Source: Porodaedalea pini (Eukaryota > Basidiomycota > Agaricomycetes > Hymenochaetales > Hymenochaetaceae). Taken from it: a stretch of DNA of 64,000 nt. The stretch spans positions 992,001-1,056,000 of the forward strand of contig NBAY01000006.1 of assembly GCA_002794775.1 (NCBI GenBank), read 5' to 3'. This document shows, piece by piece, positions 19,889 to 31,570 of the stretch (its first letter is position 1; every line of letters starts with the position of its first letter). Both the position numbers and the translations under genes were made by a program. The notes beneath the pieces were generated by a model. That model saw only the letters and a list, made by a program, of their open reading frames with translations. It did not search any database and had not been told where the DNA came from.

Positions 19889-21154
19889 ATGGATATGACA
19901 CCAGAACCGCATCAACATGCTGTGGCGGCACTGGATGAGTGGGAACGCACGCAGGGAATGCAACTCGACGACTCCCCAACAAGTATTGTCGACGAGTTCC
20001 TTTCTCCGATGGATGCGCATCCGCAATTCGAATCTCAATCGAGAAGTCCCAGCCCGGTTGAATTTGTAGAGAACCGATCGTTGTTCACCTTCATCCGGGA
20101 GCCACTGTTTGCGCGTTCTAGGGCTGGAAGACGGTGAGACTAATTTACTCCTTTTTTTTGTTTGGTGCTAACGGTTTGGCACAGGGAAGAGCAGCTCGAT
20201 GTGATGCGGACCGCAGAGCAAGAAGAGAAGTCTGGTTCCAGACATTATTGGGATGTCGTGTTGGAGAGACATCGCGAAGATATGGTGGTTGACAAAACAG
20301 ACTGCGAGATGCAGGACTGCGAAGAGCTGAGCCATGATGGTGAAGAATTAGAGGAAGAAGAACCGTGAGTGGCTAACAGGATTTCTCTCAGCTTCTAGTT
20401 TCTAATTTTTTTTTGTCAAAGTTCCAACATCCCTTCTTCACTGCCTGGTAATGCTGCAGCGTCCATCGACAATTGTCATAATACCAAGCCATCTATGACC
20501 ACGGATACGGGGAGCTCCGTGACATCTGTTCACAGCTCTCAGTCTCCCGAACCGGACACGCATGCTAAATCGAATACAGCCGCTGCAGACCCACGGGACA
20601 GCATCCCTGACTATTTTATCTGCAACCTTAACGGGTGTGAAGAGATACTACCAAGGGAGTTCTATAAGGTCAGAACGCACATCCGATACTCTGAGTTGCA
20701 CATCGGTGGCTATAAGGAAATGCTTCCGACGGCCCCTTGTCCGTTCGGGGACTGCGGTTACAGGAACGAGTCCATGATGCGCGTCGCGGAGCACGTCTGT
20801 TCTGACAGGCATCTCAACGCGAAAGTGCAATGCTACGGGCTGAAATGCAGAAGCAGATACAATGGTCGCCAATCCTCTCTCAAAAGACACCGCGACGGCG
20901 AAAACGGGAGGCCTGGTTCTTGCAAGAGCTGCGAGGGCTGTGAGTCAGTCTTCGACTCTGGTGCTCAGCGCACTGAGCATGAGGCTCAGTGCGCTGCGGC
21001 ACAGATAGCGAAGGCCGAAAGATTGGAGAGGATGAAGGGAGAGGATAAAAAGGAGAGGGAAGAGGTGAGGAGGCGCAGGAAGTATTCCAGGCGAATACTG
21101 GAACCAGATCAGAAGAGGGCGGAGAAGCAAGGCAGTTTGGGGACTGAGGCCTAG
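19889..21154 (+). CDS. Lineage-specific zinc-finger protein B (385 aa), paralogue of A
   Basis: Exons 19889-20133, 20185-20364 and 20422-21154 are in phase; the second intron has a good GTGAGT donor but an AAG acceptor, with an alternative 20340-20459 intron also possible. Start at MDMTPEPHQHAV. Same plan as protein A: acidic N-terminus ending in REPLFARSRAGRR, acidic linker, then NLNGCEEI with distal His, CPFGDCGYR then AEHVCSDRHLN, CYGLKCRSRY then LKRHRDGE, SCKSCEGCESVF then RTEHEAQCAAA, and a Lys/Arg-rich tail. The shared HRDGE and SCKxCEGC blocks show common descent. Probably nuclear; target unknown. Confidence 0.82.
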
Positions 21155-21539
21155 CCGAAGAAGAGGGCTAAGACTCAGCCGGAGTAATGACGATCAACTG
21201 TTTAGATTGACTCGCCATCTGTTTGGCCATGTACACCGTGCCATTTCGGATGTGAAAAGCTTTGGTCAGATCGTCGTATCTCAGTATCCTCTGTCAATAG
21301 CATGCTGTATTATTGCCACACATATCTTTAGAAATGTAAAATTAAGGCCCACTCTGGGGTCCATACACAACTACAACTGCTGTATGCAGCTTTAAATTGC
21401 ACCTCTTGGATCTGGTCGAACCGCCTCAACAATGCTGCACGAGTCGCTTCTAAAAGAAATATGATTCTAGTATCATGGAGATGAAACACGCAAAGAGGGA
21501 GAGGTAAAGGAAAGATTTACGTTGACCGCCTGGGCCGAT
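21155..21539. other. Intergenic, convergent 3' flanks
   Basis: No gene seen; AT-rich 3' flank of zinc-finger gene B and of the minus-strand secreted-protein gene. Confidence 0.5.
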
Positions 21540-22059
21540 TCAGTTCTTGTCTAAGCGTAGAGCGATGTGGTAAGAGTCGCTGAAATGCACGGTTTCAGCC
21601 TCGGCACAGTGGCTTCTGTAACGTCCGCGGGGAACTCGCTGGCGCTTCTGTCGTACCCTAGGATATGGGCCGGCGTGTGCGACTTTGACGACGTAGCCAT
21701 CCTTGTTTAAACCGGAGGGAAACGTAAAGCGAAAGTCCTTGTCGTTGTCAATATTAAGGCTTAAAGGATGCTAGCATGGGGATGGCGAGTATGCGATGTG
21801 AATAGGAGGTGTACGAGACGGAAGTAAAGGGGCAGGAAGGGGTACCTACCTTGAATGAATTCTTGTCGCGATCTTTGTATCGCTCGAGTCCAGGAACTCT
21901 ATCCAGTCTCGTTATAGATCGCGTAAAACTAAAGGAGGGAGCCAATTAGGAATTTAGATTGGAGAAGAAAGTCTCTAGAGGACATACGAAATCGTCTGCG
22001 CGGAAGCTGACAAGGAAGCTAGCAAAGCTCCATGCAGAAAAAAAGAAGTTTGAATTCAT
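21540..22059 (-). CDS. Small secreted protein, single-base frame break in exon 1
   Basis: Three exons, 22059-21988, 21928-21850 and 21770-21540, with GT-AG introns of 59 and 79 nt. The ATG has a good context (CACAATG). Exons 2 and 3 join in frame and read RSITRLDRVPGLERYKD, NIDNDKDFRFTFPSG, NKDGYVVKVAHAGPYPR, a VRQKR dibasic site, then YHIALRLDKN and stop. Exon 1 contains a seven-T run; with six Ts it would read into LHGALLASLSASAQ, a textbook signal peptide ending Ala-X-Ala, and the total would be 126 residues. As given, the frame breaks at the T run. It may be a sequencing error, an allele or a new pseudogene. No known family recognised; the RQKR site suggests Kex2 processing. Confidence 0.6.
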
Positions 22060-22864
22060 TGTGATGAGTGATATAAGTGCTGAGTGACGGTTTGGGGTTG
22101 TAGGATAGCAGATACTTGACAGGAAAGTCAGCTATGGGTGACGGGAGTTTGTGTGTTTCTAGGCTGGCAAATCTGGCGAAGATACCGTCCATTAAGCTGG
22201 TGTTTTGACAAGGGAATGGTAAATTTGATTGGTCATTTATTGAAACCTGTTCTGTGAGGAGCAACTTGGCAATATGTCGAACAAAGAAGGTGCAAAGCAA
22301 CATGGCAGCGAAAAGAAAAGAAAAACAGTCTTGGTAGAACAGGCTTGAAAAATAGTAGAGGAGAGCATGCAAATCAGCTCAACACTGTAGCCTCGGGAGA
22401 CAGACATTGAGGCGGAGGTTCCCAGAGCTGACCAGCAGAGACGACCATCAGAAATATGACGAAGGTGAAGCAACTAGCGATATATATGTTCTCAGAGTGA
22501 ACATACCACTTGGAAGTCTCCTGAGAGAAAGGCATTAATATTGTAGAACAAAGAACGAAACATAGACTGTCTTCAGAGTTTATAAAGGATTCAGCCTAAG
22601 CATGGGATTGGTGGACTCGAAGTTACTATTAATGTACTCAACGAATCGGCGCTTCACGGGTCGAGGGAGAGTCAATTTCGGATTGTGTCGGGGAGCGTCC
22701 AATAGGCACGCGTCTTGACATAAGCACCATTTTGCCACGCGACACGCTCTAACTTTTTTGGACTCAGGCATTGCCTCCTCCTACCTCCTACCTCTTGTCT
22801 ACGATCTTTCTCCTTCACCATACTCGCAAGGCTTCGCGCTGGCTCTCGCTTTCTTGTCGCTTTG
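22060..22864. other. Divergent promoter region, secreted protein / NAA25
   Basis: About 0.8 kb between divergent genes. TC-rich stretches lie before both starts, for example TTTCTCCTTCACC near 22810. No gene, repeat or RNA was supported. Confidence 0.45.
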
Positions 22865-25800
22865 ATGAACCAGGCTTTGCTCGAACGTCAGATTCGCCCA
22901 ATCTACGGTCAGCTACGCGTTACACCTCACCGCGTCATGCCTGCTCATGCTCATGAATGAATGAACGAACATATTCACAGATGCCGTCGACTCGGGCTCG
23001 AACAAGTCGGCGGTGCAGCAATGTAACAAGGTGCTCAAGAAGTATCCTTCACTGGACATCGTCAAGGTCGGAATCACAAATGCAAAACACGAATACATAA
23101 GTTAATGGAGATGCAGGCCTTGAAAGCACTCGCCGTTGTGCGTTTGAATAAAGTAGAGGAATCCTTGCCTATATGCGATGAGGTCCTGGCGAACAAGCCG
23201 ACAGACCTCGACACGCTGAATGTCATGATGCTCGTTCTGCGCGCACTTGGGAGACGTAAGCCCATCACTTCTGTCGCGTGTTTTCTGAGCTCACCGACAC
23301 CCGACGCCCTTCCGATTCCAGACTCTGATCTCGTGACCATGTACGACGAGGCGTACCGCGCGCAGCCGGGGAATGAGGAGCTTGGTGCGCAAGATTTCTT
23401 CGCGAATGTGCGCACAGGCAACTGGAAGGCCGCGCAGCAGATCGCGCAGCGCTTGCACAAATCGTTCGGCGGCACAGGCGGCGACCGCTACCTCTACTGG
23501 TCCGTGCTTGGTGCGATGCTGCAGGCAAACGATGGCACGACGCCCGCTGTGATGTGCTCTGTTTTGCACAAGCTCGCGCTCCGCCTGCTGAGCGGCGTCG
23601 AGGTGCCCCCGCACGTGTCGGCGGACCGTCTACATGTGCACCTCAGCGTGCTCAAAACGCTCGGAATGCATGATGACGCGGCAGCGATGCTAGACAAGGA
23701 GGAGTGCAAGGCGGTCGCGAAGACGAGCCTAGTCGTCGACGAACTCCGACGTGAGCTCGTTCATGCGAGGGGTGCCTTCGAGGCTGAGGGTGCACGCGCA
23801 CGTGCAAAGCTCGTCGAAGAGAAGTAAGCCCTATCTATGCCATGCAACTTGGTACAGTGAAATAAACCGTTTGCAGCGACCGTAACTGGCTCGAATTCCT
23901 CGCCGCGATCGAGGGAACATTCGTCGCGCCCGACGACACGAAAGTAGCTGAGACGCGCGAAGTGTTCCGTAAGCTCGCAGACGCTGACGGACGACGCGAT
24001 CGCGGGCCGCTGCTCGCTATGCTAGAGCTCGAACGGCGTGCTCGTGAGAAGTCTCTCGGTTCTGGCTTTGGTGGGTACAGCTACTTCTGCTGATGCTGGA
24101 ACTCAGTATGTCTGACATTTGTCTCAGAATCGGCAGACGGCCTCCTGGGACTTCTGAGGCTCTACATCGAACACTTCGGGGATAAAGCGTGCTGCTTCGA
24201 GGACTTAAAGCCCTACGTCGCTCTCGAGGGCGACGAGCTCGCCAAACTAACCGCGCACCTTGACGCGCATGAGCACCTTTCTGTAAGTGACCCAATTCAT
24301 GAGCTCTCCGGGCATCCGCTGAGCTCGAAGATACAGGACACGACCTCTGCTCTGCAGCGCTCGATCAATATCTGCAAGCTGCAGCGCTATGTTCTTACTC
24401 CTGTGCAGCTGACGGTTGAGCAGGAGACGACGCGCGCCTTATCATATGTCCGCGTGTACACGGGCGCACTATCCCTCGGAAAGGGCCTTCCAAGCACGGA
24501 GCTCCAGCCCGCGGATGAGCTCGTTCTTCTTGCTGCACAGGCGTTCGTAAATTTGTGGAAGATGGACGGTAAGCCCGTGCCCTTTGCGATACTTCGATGT
24601 GAAGAGATGTATGTTGATGGATACCCGATTGGTGTATTTCTTTTTTTGTGTGATATTTGTAGATGAGGAGAGCTGGCTGTACATGGCGGCGTCTGTGCTT
24701 GAGTACGCTGCGCAGCGCAGCAAAAACAGCTATCTCATCCGATTACACCTCGTTCGGATTCACCGCCTCCTGTGTACGTTCCTCTTCTCTTCGCCTTCTT
24801 CGCCTAATATTGTGGAGCTGACTGCGCGCCACCCAACCGCGACCCTCGGAATCTGGACCCGAAATCTCCTACTCTTCGCGCTTCACTCTATAGCTGCCCC
24901 GTCTCTTGCACTACAGCATTACCGCGCGATGCGCATCAAGCAGATTCAGACAGACACGCTCTCTCACTTTCTCCTCACGCGAGCATTGACATACTCTCTT
25001 GCGGCTGCGGGCGACCTCACTCTCACGACGGAGTGCGTGGAGGCGAGCAATATTTATGCATCTAATTCGCAGGATGTACGTCCCGGCTTATATTAACGCT
25101 CTTCGGAGGGCTGTACACACGTTCTTGGACTAATTTGATTGGAATGGTTTGCTTTTAGACGTCGGAGTTCATCGTGCGGGCCTTCGCGCAGGAAAAATAC
25201 TCGCAGGTTAGTTCGTGAACCATTTCCTTCACATGGCATATTTATTGACTCTTCGTTGTAGATTCCCGATCTCATTGAGTTCGAAGAGCGCCTGGACAAC
25301 TCCCTGCAGCGGGATCTGGTGAAGATCGAGCATGTCCGTATGCGTCTCGCGCATGAAGGGCTCTCGCAAGAACTTGTGGACATGGAGCTAATTGAGCTCA
25401 AGTTCATCTTCGACCGGAGTGCGTTTCGTTCTCTTTTACTGTATATGAATTAGCTCATGAGTCAATTGACATAGTTCATCATGACAATCGCGACTTTGAT
25501 GTCCTTCCGAATTATCAGCCTCGTGGACAGCCGACGTTCAACGAGCAGACGCTCATGATCAATTCGCCCGGTGTATGTCCTGTCTCTTCTCCCCTTTCAC
25601 CGTGCACATGTCCATTGCCAATTTACGCCTTTTCATCTCCTACTCGTCTTCTAACTCGTTCCTGTTCAGCTAGGCTGGCTCACGACGTTCCTCCGTATCT
25701 ACATTCGCGTCTTCCTGCTTGCGAGTGACATTGACGACACCGTCGAAGAGAAGCTACTCGTCGGAGACCGGCCGAAGGTCGCGGATAGTCCGGAGAACAA

Positions 25801-26850
25801 GGTTCCCCTGAGGGAGCGCATTCACCTGAGGAAGGAGGATGAGCTTTGCGAGGTTAGTATCTTATTTTGATCCCGGTGTACACCTCGCCGATGATATGTG
25901 AAATGTCTGCATAGCTGTCTAAGGACGAACGCGCGCTCTTTGACTACGTCTCAGCGTTGTGCGACTGGCTCACGCCATACCACAATCACGCCCGGCCGTC
26001 ACCAGAGACAGTCCTTGCCGAAGCGACGAAGGCCCAGGAGCAGCAGCGCAACGGGAAGGGTTCGCAGACTTCTAAGGCAGCGCACGCGTCGCCTAATGGG
26101 TCGCCGTCACCCCCGACGAATGGCCAGAAGAAGGCCGTGGAGGATCCGCCGCCTGTGAAGGACGCCCCGGAGATCGTGGCTAGTCATTTCGATGGTATGT
26201 GTGTTCGTGGCCTAATGATGAAGTGTGGGCACTGATACGTATGCATGTGAAGCTATGGCTACTAGATTCAAGGAGGTTATTGGGGACAAACACCTTCCTT
26301 GGGAAGCACTCCATGTCGCTACACTAACACAAGAGGTACTGACATTCTTTCTACTGTCTTCATGCGGACCCTTAGCTGATGATCTCGTCCATAGGCGGCA
26401 TTGATGCTTGCTCTCGTATCCGTGCGCTTCAAAACACCGGCCGTCGTAAAACAAAATAAACTTGGCGCCGTGAGTAGCTCTATATGTATCTGCTTTGGAC
26501 TCAAGCTAAAGTGGCTTTGCAGCTCACAGCCAACCTGCGCGTGCTTCGTCAGAAAGCGACAACGGTACTGAAGGAAATGTCAGCCGAGCTTATCAAGATG
26601 GGCGGACATGAAGGCACGAGCGAAGCTCGTCGTGCGTTCGTGACTGCGTGCAAACCCATTCAAGAGTTCTCAGAGGTAGGTGTCTCTTTTTGTCCTTGTT
26701 CTTCAGAAGATGCCTGAGCAACTGGTTATGATGTAGTTCGAGAACGACTCGCTCATGGACGTCGCCAAGCGGGTTTGCGATGCGCGGAAACGTGCCCTCG
26801 AGGGCGTAGGAAAGGGCATATCAAAAGTAGCGACGTCACACCTGCATTAA
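22865..26850 (+). CDS. naa25: NatB N-terminal acetyltransferase auxiliary subunit NAA25 (Mdm20)
   Basis: Ribosome-associated TPR scaffold that pairs with the NAA20 catalytic subunit to acetylate Met-Asp/Glu/Asn N-termini. Many short introns. Early exons are 22865-22907, 22981-23066, 23117-23255, 23322-23823, 23877-24070, 24128-24282, 24337-24568 and from 24663; later exons continue to TAA at 26848. Start MNQALLERQIRPIY, then AVDSGSNKSAVQQCNKVLKK, EESLPICDEVLANKPTD, NEELGAQDFFANVRTGNWK, DRYLYWSVLGAMLQAND, DRNWLEFLAAIEGTF, HYRAMRIKQIQTDTLSHF and LAAAGDLTLTTECVEASN, which are family signatures. A Pro/Ser/Lys-rich insert lies near 26000-26150. No stop breaks the frame; exact borders near 24775-24892 are uncertain. 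Confidence 0.93.
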
Positions 26851-27233
26851 GGGTTGCGTACCCGTCGCTTATCCTGTGAATTCTTGTTCTGCATTTATCG
26901 CATCTTTCTTCGGTTCTGCCAATTCCTTGGACACCATTCAAACTTGCGCAAAACTCATATCTATGCTACATTTAATAGACGTCTCGGGACGCTACGTCCT
27001 GTCTGAAGCAATCAAACCCCACCCAACTCCATCATTCTTATTCATACACTCGCATACATTTGTTCCTTCGCCGCTGTTATGCTGCTGCTGCTGAATCTCA
27101 TTGTACTAGATAAATGCAATGACACATCTGGAAACCTAACTTGATTGACAGCTGCAGTAGACAGCGCTACTGGTACATTTGTGATGAAGTTCAGGGAATG
27201 GAGAGTAATCTGTTATCAAATGGGAAACCTTGT
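26851..27233. other. Convergent 3' flanks of NAA25 and RPA2-like gene
   Basis: No gene seen; AT-rich with a short CTG run near 27080 (GCTGCTGCTGCTG). Confidence 0.5.
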
Positions 27234-28788
27234 TCAGAAATCATAAACATCGAAGTGGGAGTCGTCGATGGTCATGAATATGTAGCCGTCATCCGTAAGA
27301 GCATCGAGCATGGCGCTGGACAGCAGATCAGTCATCAGTCAAGTTTAGTCGAGTAAGGTCAAGAACTAGTGAAGATCCAAGTACCTGATCTCAGAAGCCG
27401 CGATGCCCTTCTTCTGCCTTCTCAGGACACGAGCAAGTTCAGATACGTGTAAGCCGATCCACTCTTCTTCTCCTTCAGCCCAAATTTTGTCGCGCCGCTG
27501 ATTGATGTGAAGCACGAGTGCGCGCTGGATGTTGGTCAGGTCAGAGAGGGGGTCTTTATTTGTTTGGGAATGCAGCTCAGAGTCCGACGACTCGGACTTG
27601 GAGCCTGGCGTGTTGCTACGATCTGCTGAGGTAAGGCGCAGGGTCTGAAGTGTCGCTTGGACGTTGCTAGGGAAGAACGAAGGACATTGAGTATTAGCTG
27701 TCTGAGTAAGTCTGGATTGACACGTACTTCAACTCTTGTTCAGAGACTTTCGACTCGGAGTCGCCAACAGTCAAAGCTTGTACTTGAGCTTGAACCGCAC
27801 TGATCTCCACATGGATGTCATGACCGGAGTCGTCCGTAGTGGAATTATCGTCAGCCTCGATTTCTTTGGTGTCGCCGCAGTCTTCGTCGGAACTGTCGTC
27901 AGGAGTGGCGTGCTCGCTCGCGTACTCGATTTCATCGTCCGAGGAGTCGTCCAGCGGCGTGGCCATAGGCGAGTCTGGAGACGGTGGCCGCTCCTTGTCT
28001 TTCTCCTCATCGGGACCGGTCCTTCCGATAGAAAGTCGAGAAGAGGGGACAAGGGGGCCATAAACGTTGGATTGTTCTTTCTTTTTAACTTGCTTGGATA
28101 GTAGTTCTTCACATTTCTACATCATTCGGTAATTATATTGAAGATTAAGGGTAAGAAGCCAAAAGCCATTCGTTCGCATACCTTTGCAACCAGAACGCAT
28201 TCAAAAAGGTGAAAGAATATTTCGTGAGGGTCCTGAACTGGTACAACGCAACGAGCAACAATTGAATTGCTGAACCCTTTATTACTAGACACCTTTCCAT
28301 GGACGCGTGCGTACTTAAGTTGCCTGTTTAATAGAGACAGATGAGAGGCGGCAAGGATGGGGGATGATTCGTGTACTTTACGGTCCCTTTACCGATCATC
28401 TCTACGAATACTCCCCAAAAGGGGTCATCGTCGTTCTTGAAGAGGAAAACTCTAAGGCGCCCCGCACTACCGTCTTCAATGTTGAGCATATAAAACCTAT
28501 CCTTCGCTTCGATGTCCACGATGTTGCCTATGCAGTAGACACTACCGAGCTCTCGTCCATCAAGCTCAAAAGGCGCAGAACTATGAATCCGCGAGGCACG
28601 CAAGACTTGCTTGACGGTGAGGGGCGTGGCAGTCCGCTTCCAGTCGGTTTCCTATGAAAAGGCATGAGACAAAAAAAGTATCGATGGGTTTTAAAGGAAC
28701 GCACGTATCCTTCGACTTGCTCCTCAGACACTGCAAAATAGAATGTATAGATCAGAGAGCTTAAGGAGAAGCAGAATTGACGCGCACT
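27234..28788 (-). CDS. rfa2: RPA2-like single-stranded DNA-binding protein (replication protein A middle subunit)
   Basis: Middle subunit of the RPA heterotrimer that coats ssDNA in replication and repair. Exons: a single A at 28788 joined to 28730-28705 (split start codon), 28651-28382, 28313-28182, 28116-27728, 27666-27385, 27315-27234; phases agree and give about 393 residues. OB fold: PLTVKQVLRAS, FELDGRELGSVYCIGNIVDI, YMLNIEDGSAGRLRV, then GTYARVHGK and FHLFECVLV. A long acidic linker (DDSSDDEIEY) is unusual in length. C-terminal winged helix: WIGLHVSELARVLR, TDDGYIFMTIDDSHFD. The third-exon junction needs an AAG acceptor (28314). Stn1 is the main alternative; the DG.E OB signature and the TIDD.HF tail favour RPA2. 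Confidence 0.75.
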
Positions 28789-29712
28789 GTTCGATGGGAG
28801 CACCTCCTAGGGGAGCTTGCGCGCCCTTCCGCCCAAGCTCCTTATATGCGTGAAAAAAAAAAAAAGATAGGGTCCGCTAATGTATGTGATGCAATTTTGA
28901 CGGAGCTAGTTCTTGACCTCGGTCCTGATACAAATAGGAGTGCTGCGAGACGAGCAGCCAAAGAGGGCGCAGTCCAAGACCCTAATAATAATATGCATTG
29001 CCTCTGAAGACGAAAAAGGCATTCTAGACCCGAAGCTTCTCTATCACAGAAGAGGACAAAGCGCCTGCGAAGCACGCGCTGCGGACGTGTGACAAGGCAT
29101 TGCGACAGTCCTCAAGGTGAAGAGAAACCAGAAACAAATAAACCAGATTAAACATATTAGTTTTGCGCTGAATGAACATGGCGTTCGAGTTGAAAGTCGC
29201 CGCGACGCGACGGTCCCGAAGCATCGCGTCACCTGACAAACGTGATTCTCTCGATCTACATTTACTACATAAAGATTTACATGTTACATGGGTACGATCT
29301 TGTGGATTTTGGATAGAAAACTCGGCATGTCCGTCGGGGATTAAGTTAGTCCCGAAAGCAGCGACAAAACATCCCGACAAAAATCACTTGATGGGTGCTT
29401 CAAGCATTGAAGTCAAGTTACCATTCAATGCTTTGTTTGCTTGATCGAGACTCTTAATGTCAAGAAATCGAATTATCTGGCTCGCGAATTGGAAGCCTGT
29501 CCTTCGGCGTGAGGTGCGCCAGGTCTATGGGTGGTGTGGACGCTGAGATTCACATGGTACATCCATGAAAGCCACTTGCCATTTGTTCAACTAAGTGCTT
29601 CATTCGAATGGTATCGACGTTCGGTAGCCCAGACGATTGAAATCGGGGACAAGCCATCTCTCACCTAAAAATAGCATCCCTCACCCTACATAGCCTCTTG
29701 AGCTCTTAATCC
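28789..29712. other. Intergenic, RPA2-like to small membrane protein
   Basis: Contains an A13 run at about 28853. A 90-codon open frame at 29172-29444 overlaps open frames on the other strand and resembles nothing I know. No gene called. Confidence 0.45.
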
Positions 29713-30214
29713 ATGATGCTTCCCAAGGATCTCACCACTTTCATCTACTTGATGAGTATATCTGCCGGTTGTCTTGAGGCAAATGAATCTGAAGTAACGT
29801 AAGTCCAGCGCCGACCTGTTCCTTAGTGTACGAAGTTGTAATACTCACGCGTGGCATTAGGAGTTGTGGCACCACGATCTCAGACGAGCATATTGCTATC
29901 ACAGAAAAGGATCCCAGAGACACGACGATCGATATCATCTGGGACGTCATTTCCGAAGGCGATGATGTAGTCGCGGGAAACATCCCGTACGTCTCCACAT
30001 GTCTTTGCATATCTGTTCCGTGTTCGTGATATTCTGTCTGGTCTTCAGGATAACCCTTGTGCTTAGCATAACGCATGCCAGCGCTCATCGTCTGGCCATC
30101 CTAATTAGCACAGCATTGTGCTGCTGCATCGTCCGGATTCATGCACATTCAGACAGGCCCGACCAACCCGAGTATGTCTCCGGTGATAGCATCCCTGTAA
30201 AACATAAGCTCTAA
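29713..30214 (+). CDS. Small secreted or membrane-anchored protein (125 aa)
   Basis: Exons 29713-29798, 29861-29986 and 30049-30214 are in phase with GTAAGT/CATTAG and GTACGT/TTCAG introns. N-terminus MMLPKDLTTFIYLMSISAG looks like a signal peptide. The middle is an acidic ectodomain (TISDEHIAITEKD, ISEGDDVVAGNIP). The last exon has a hydrophobic stretch, HRLAILISTALCCCIV, likely a membrane anchor, then a polar tail. It lies 127 bp from and converges on the SDR gene; a related last exon sits beside the second SDR copy at 57777-58021, which supports a real coding unit. No family recognised. Confidence 0.6.
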
Positions 30215-30341
30215 CTGGTGTAATCCTAACTTCAAACAAAGAAAACCTGCATAAAACTCTGCTAACTCGGCATATCGTACAGCAACTAATATCGGGTGTT
30301 ATATACACATGAACTTACTCTCAATGGTCCAATGTTTCCCT

Positions 30342-31276
30342 TCAGACGAACTTGCCTCCGCCGTCGACCTCAATGCGCTGACCCGTAATGTATCCGCACC
30401 TACGTATTCCGTGTCCATAAGCATCGGCTAGAAGAAATATGAGAGAAAGCGTTATCTTACTTCATCAAAAAGAGGTATGCTTCAGCGATCTCGTCCGCAT
30501 CAGCGACGTGTTGCACCAAAAGCGTCTTCGCACTGTCCTCGAGCATCTTGTTTTTCACTTCCGGTGCGACAGGATCCCAGAGCTACATATCCACGCAAAA
30601 AATTAGTCTAGTGCAGGAGGGAAGGGCACAAAGAACACGAGCCTCCGTGTTCACAAGCCCAGGACTGACGGCGTTCACACGAACGGGCGCAAGATCTACC
30701 GCGAGCCCGCGGGTGAGCGACTCAACGGCACCCATCATGCCTGCCATGAGCGACCACCCTTTGCGGGGGTTGACGACGACCGAGCCGAGAGTCAATATGA
30801 TCGATCCGCCCGGACGAATCTTTGTAACTTGGGCCGCCGTGAACGCTCCCCAGAAGCGCACGTCGAAAACGTCTGTGTTAAATATATGCGTCACTTTTCC
30901 ATGAGTTCTTATGAAAGTAGGAGTTAATAGAAATACCTTTGTTTTTGTCGAGATCCATGTTCGGGAATTCCAAGCGGGGCGCGTCACCACTCGTCCACAC
31001 AAGGTGGTCGACTTCCCCCACGCGCACGAGCAAAGCCTTCACTGACGCAGAGTCTCGCGCATCGACCACCTCTCCAGATGCTCTGCCTTCCACAGCGGCA
31101 TCCGACGCCGACAACTCTGTCTTGAGCTTGCTGAGGGCCGCATTGATTTTCTGCTGCGACGAGGAGCCAATTATAACATGCGCGGCGCGCGAAAGAAGAG
31201 CGGCCTTCGCGACGCCATAGCCTATTCCTGAGGAGCCTCCAACGATGAGAACAGTCTTTCCTGCGAGTGTTGCCAT
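30342..31276 (-). CDS. Short-chain dehydrogenase/reductase-like protein, copy 1
   Basis: Rossmann-fold protein. Exons include 31276-30937, 30872-30643 (GC donor, GAG|GCTCGT) and two short 3' exons from 30582 to the stop at 30342. N-terminal NAD(P)-binding motif VGGSSGIGYGVA at residues about 10-21; later DVFDVRFWGAFTAAQV, GGSIILTLGS, GLAVDLAPVRVNAVSPGLV and a C-terminal GYITGQRIEVDGG. At the usual YxxxK active site the sequence reads MAGMMGAVESL, so both catalytic Tyr and Lys are absent; this is shared by copy 2 and suggests an atypical SDR that binds cofactor but may not catalyse the classical reaction. The start ATG is at residue 1 MATLAGKTV. Confidence 0.9.
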
Positions 31277-31570
31277 TGTGTGCGTTAACTAGAAGACGGC
31301 ACGATGCCAGTGGGAGGCTTCAGACATGAAAGGCTGGCTTATGAAGCATTTCAAGCCCCATCGAGTGAGTAAGATACATCGCGAGGATGAGTAAGAAAGA
31401 CGCTTGTGGGTGAGTAAGGAAGGTGCATTATGTGAATAGGCGCTCTCATTCTAGTCGTGAGTGCGATCTGAGCGCGCTGTCGACGCCATGTTTCTAGTTC
31501 AAATACAGGTCGCTCAATGTTTTGGCAAGAGACTCGGAGAAAATTAATGGCTGATCGTGGGAAATGGTTA
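31277..31570. other. 5' flank of SDR copy 1
   Basis: Includes GATCTGAGCGCGCTGTCGAC near 31466, also found upstream of SDR copy 2, showing that the duplication covers the promoter. No gene. Confidence 0.6.

Noticed and set aside
29172..29444. 90-codon plus-strand frame in the gap before the membrane-protein gene
   Set aside because: Overlaps equally open minus-strand frames, no splice logic, no recognisable motif.
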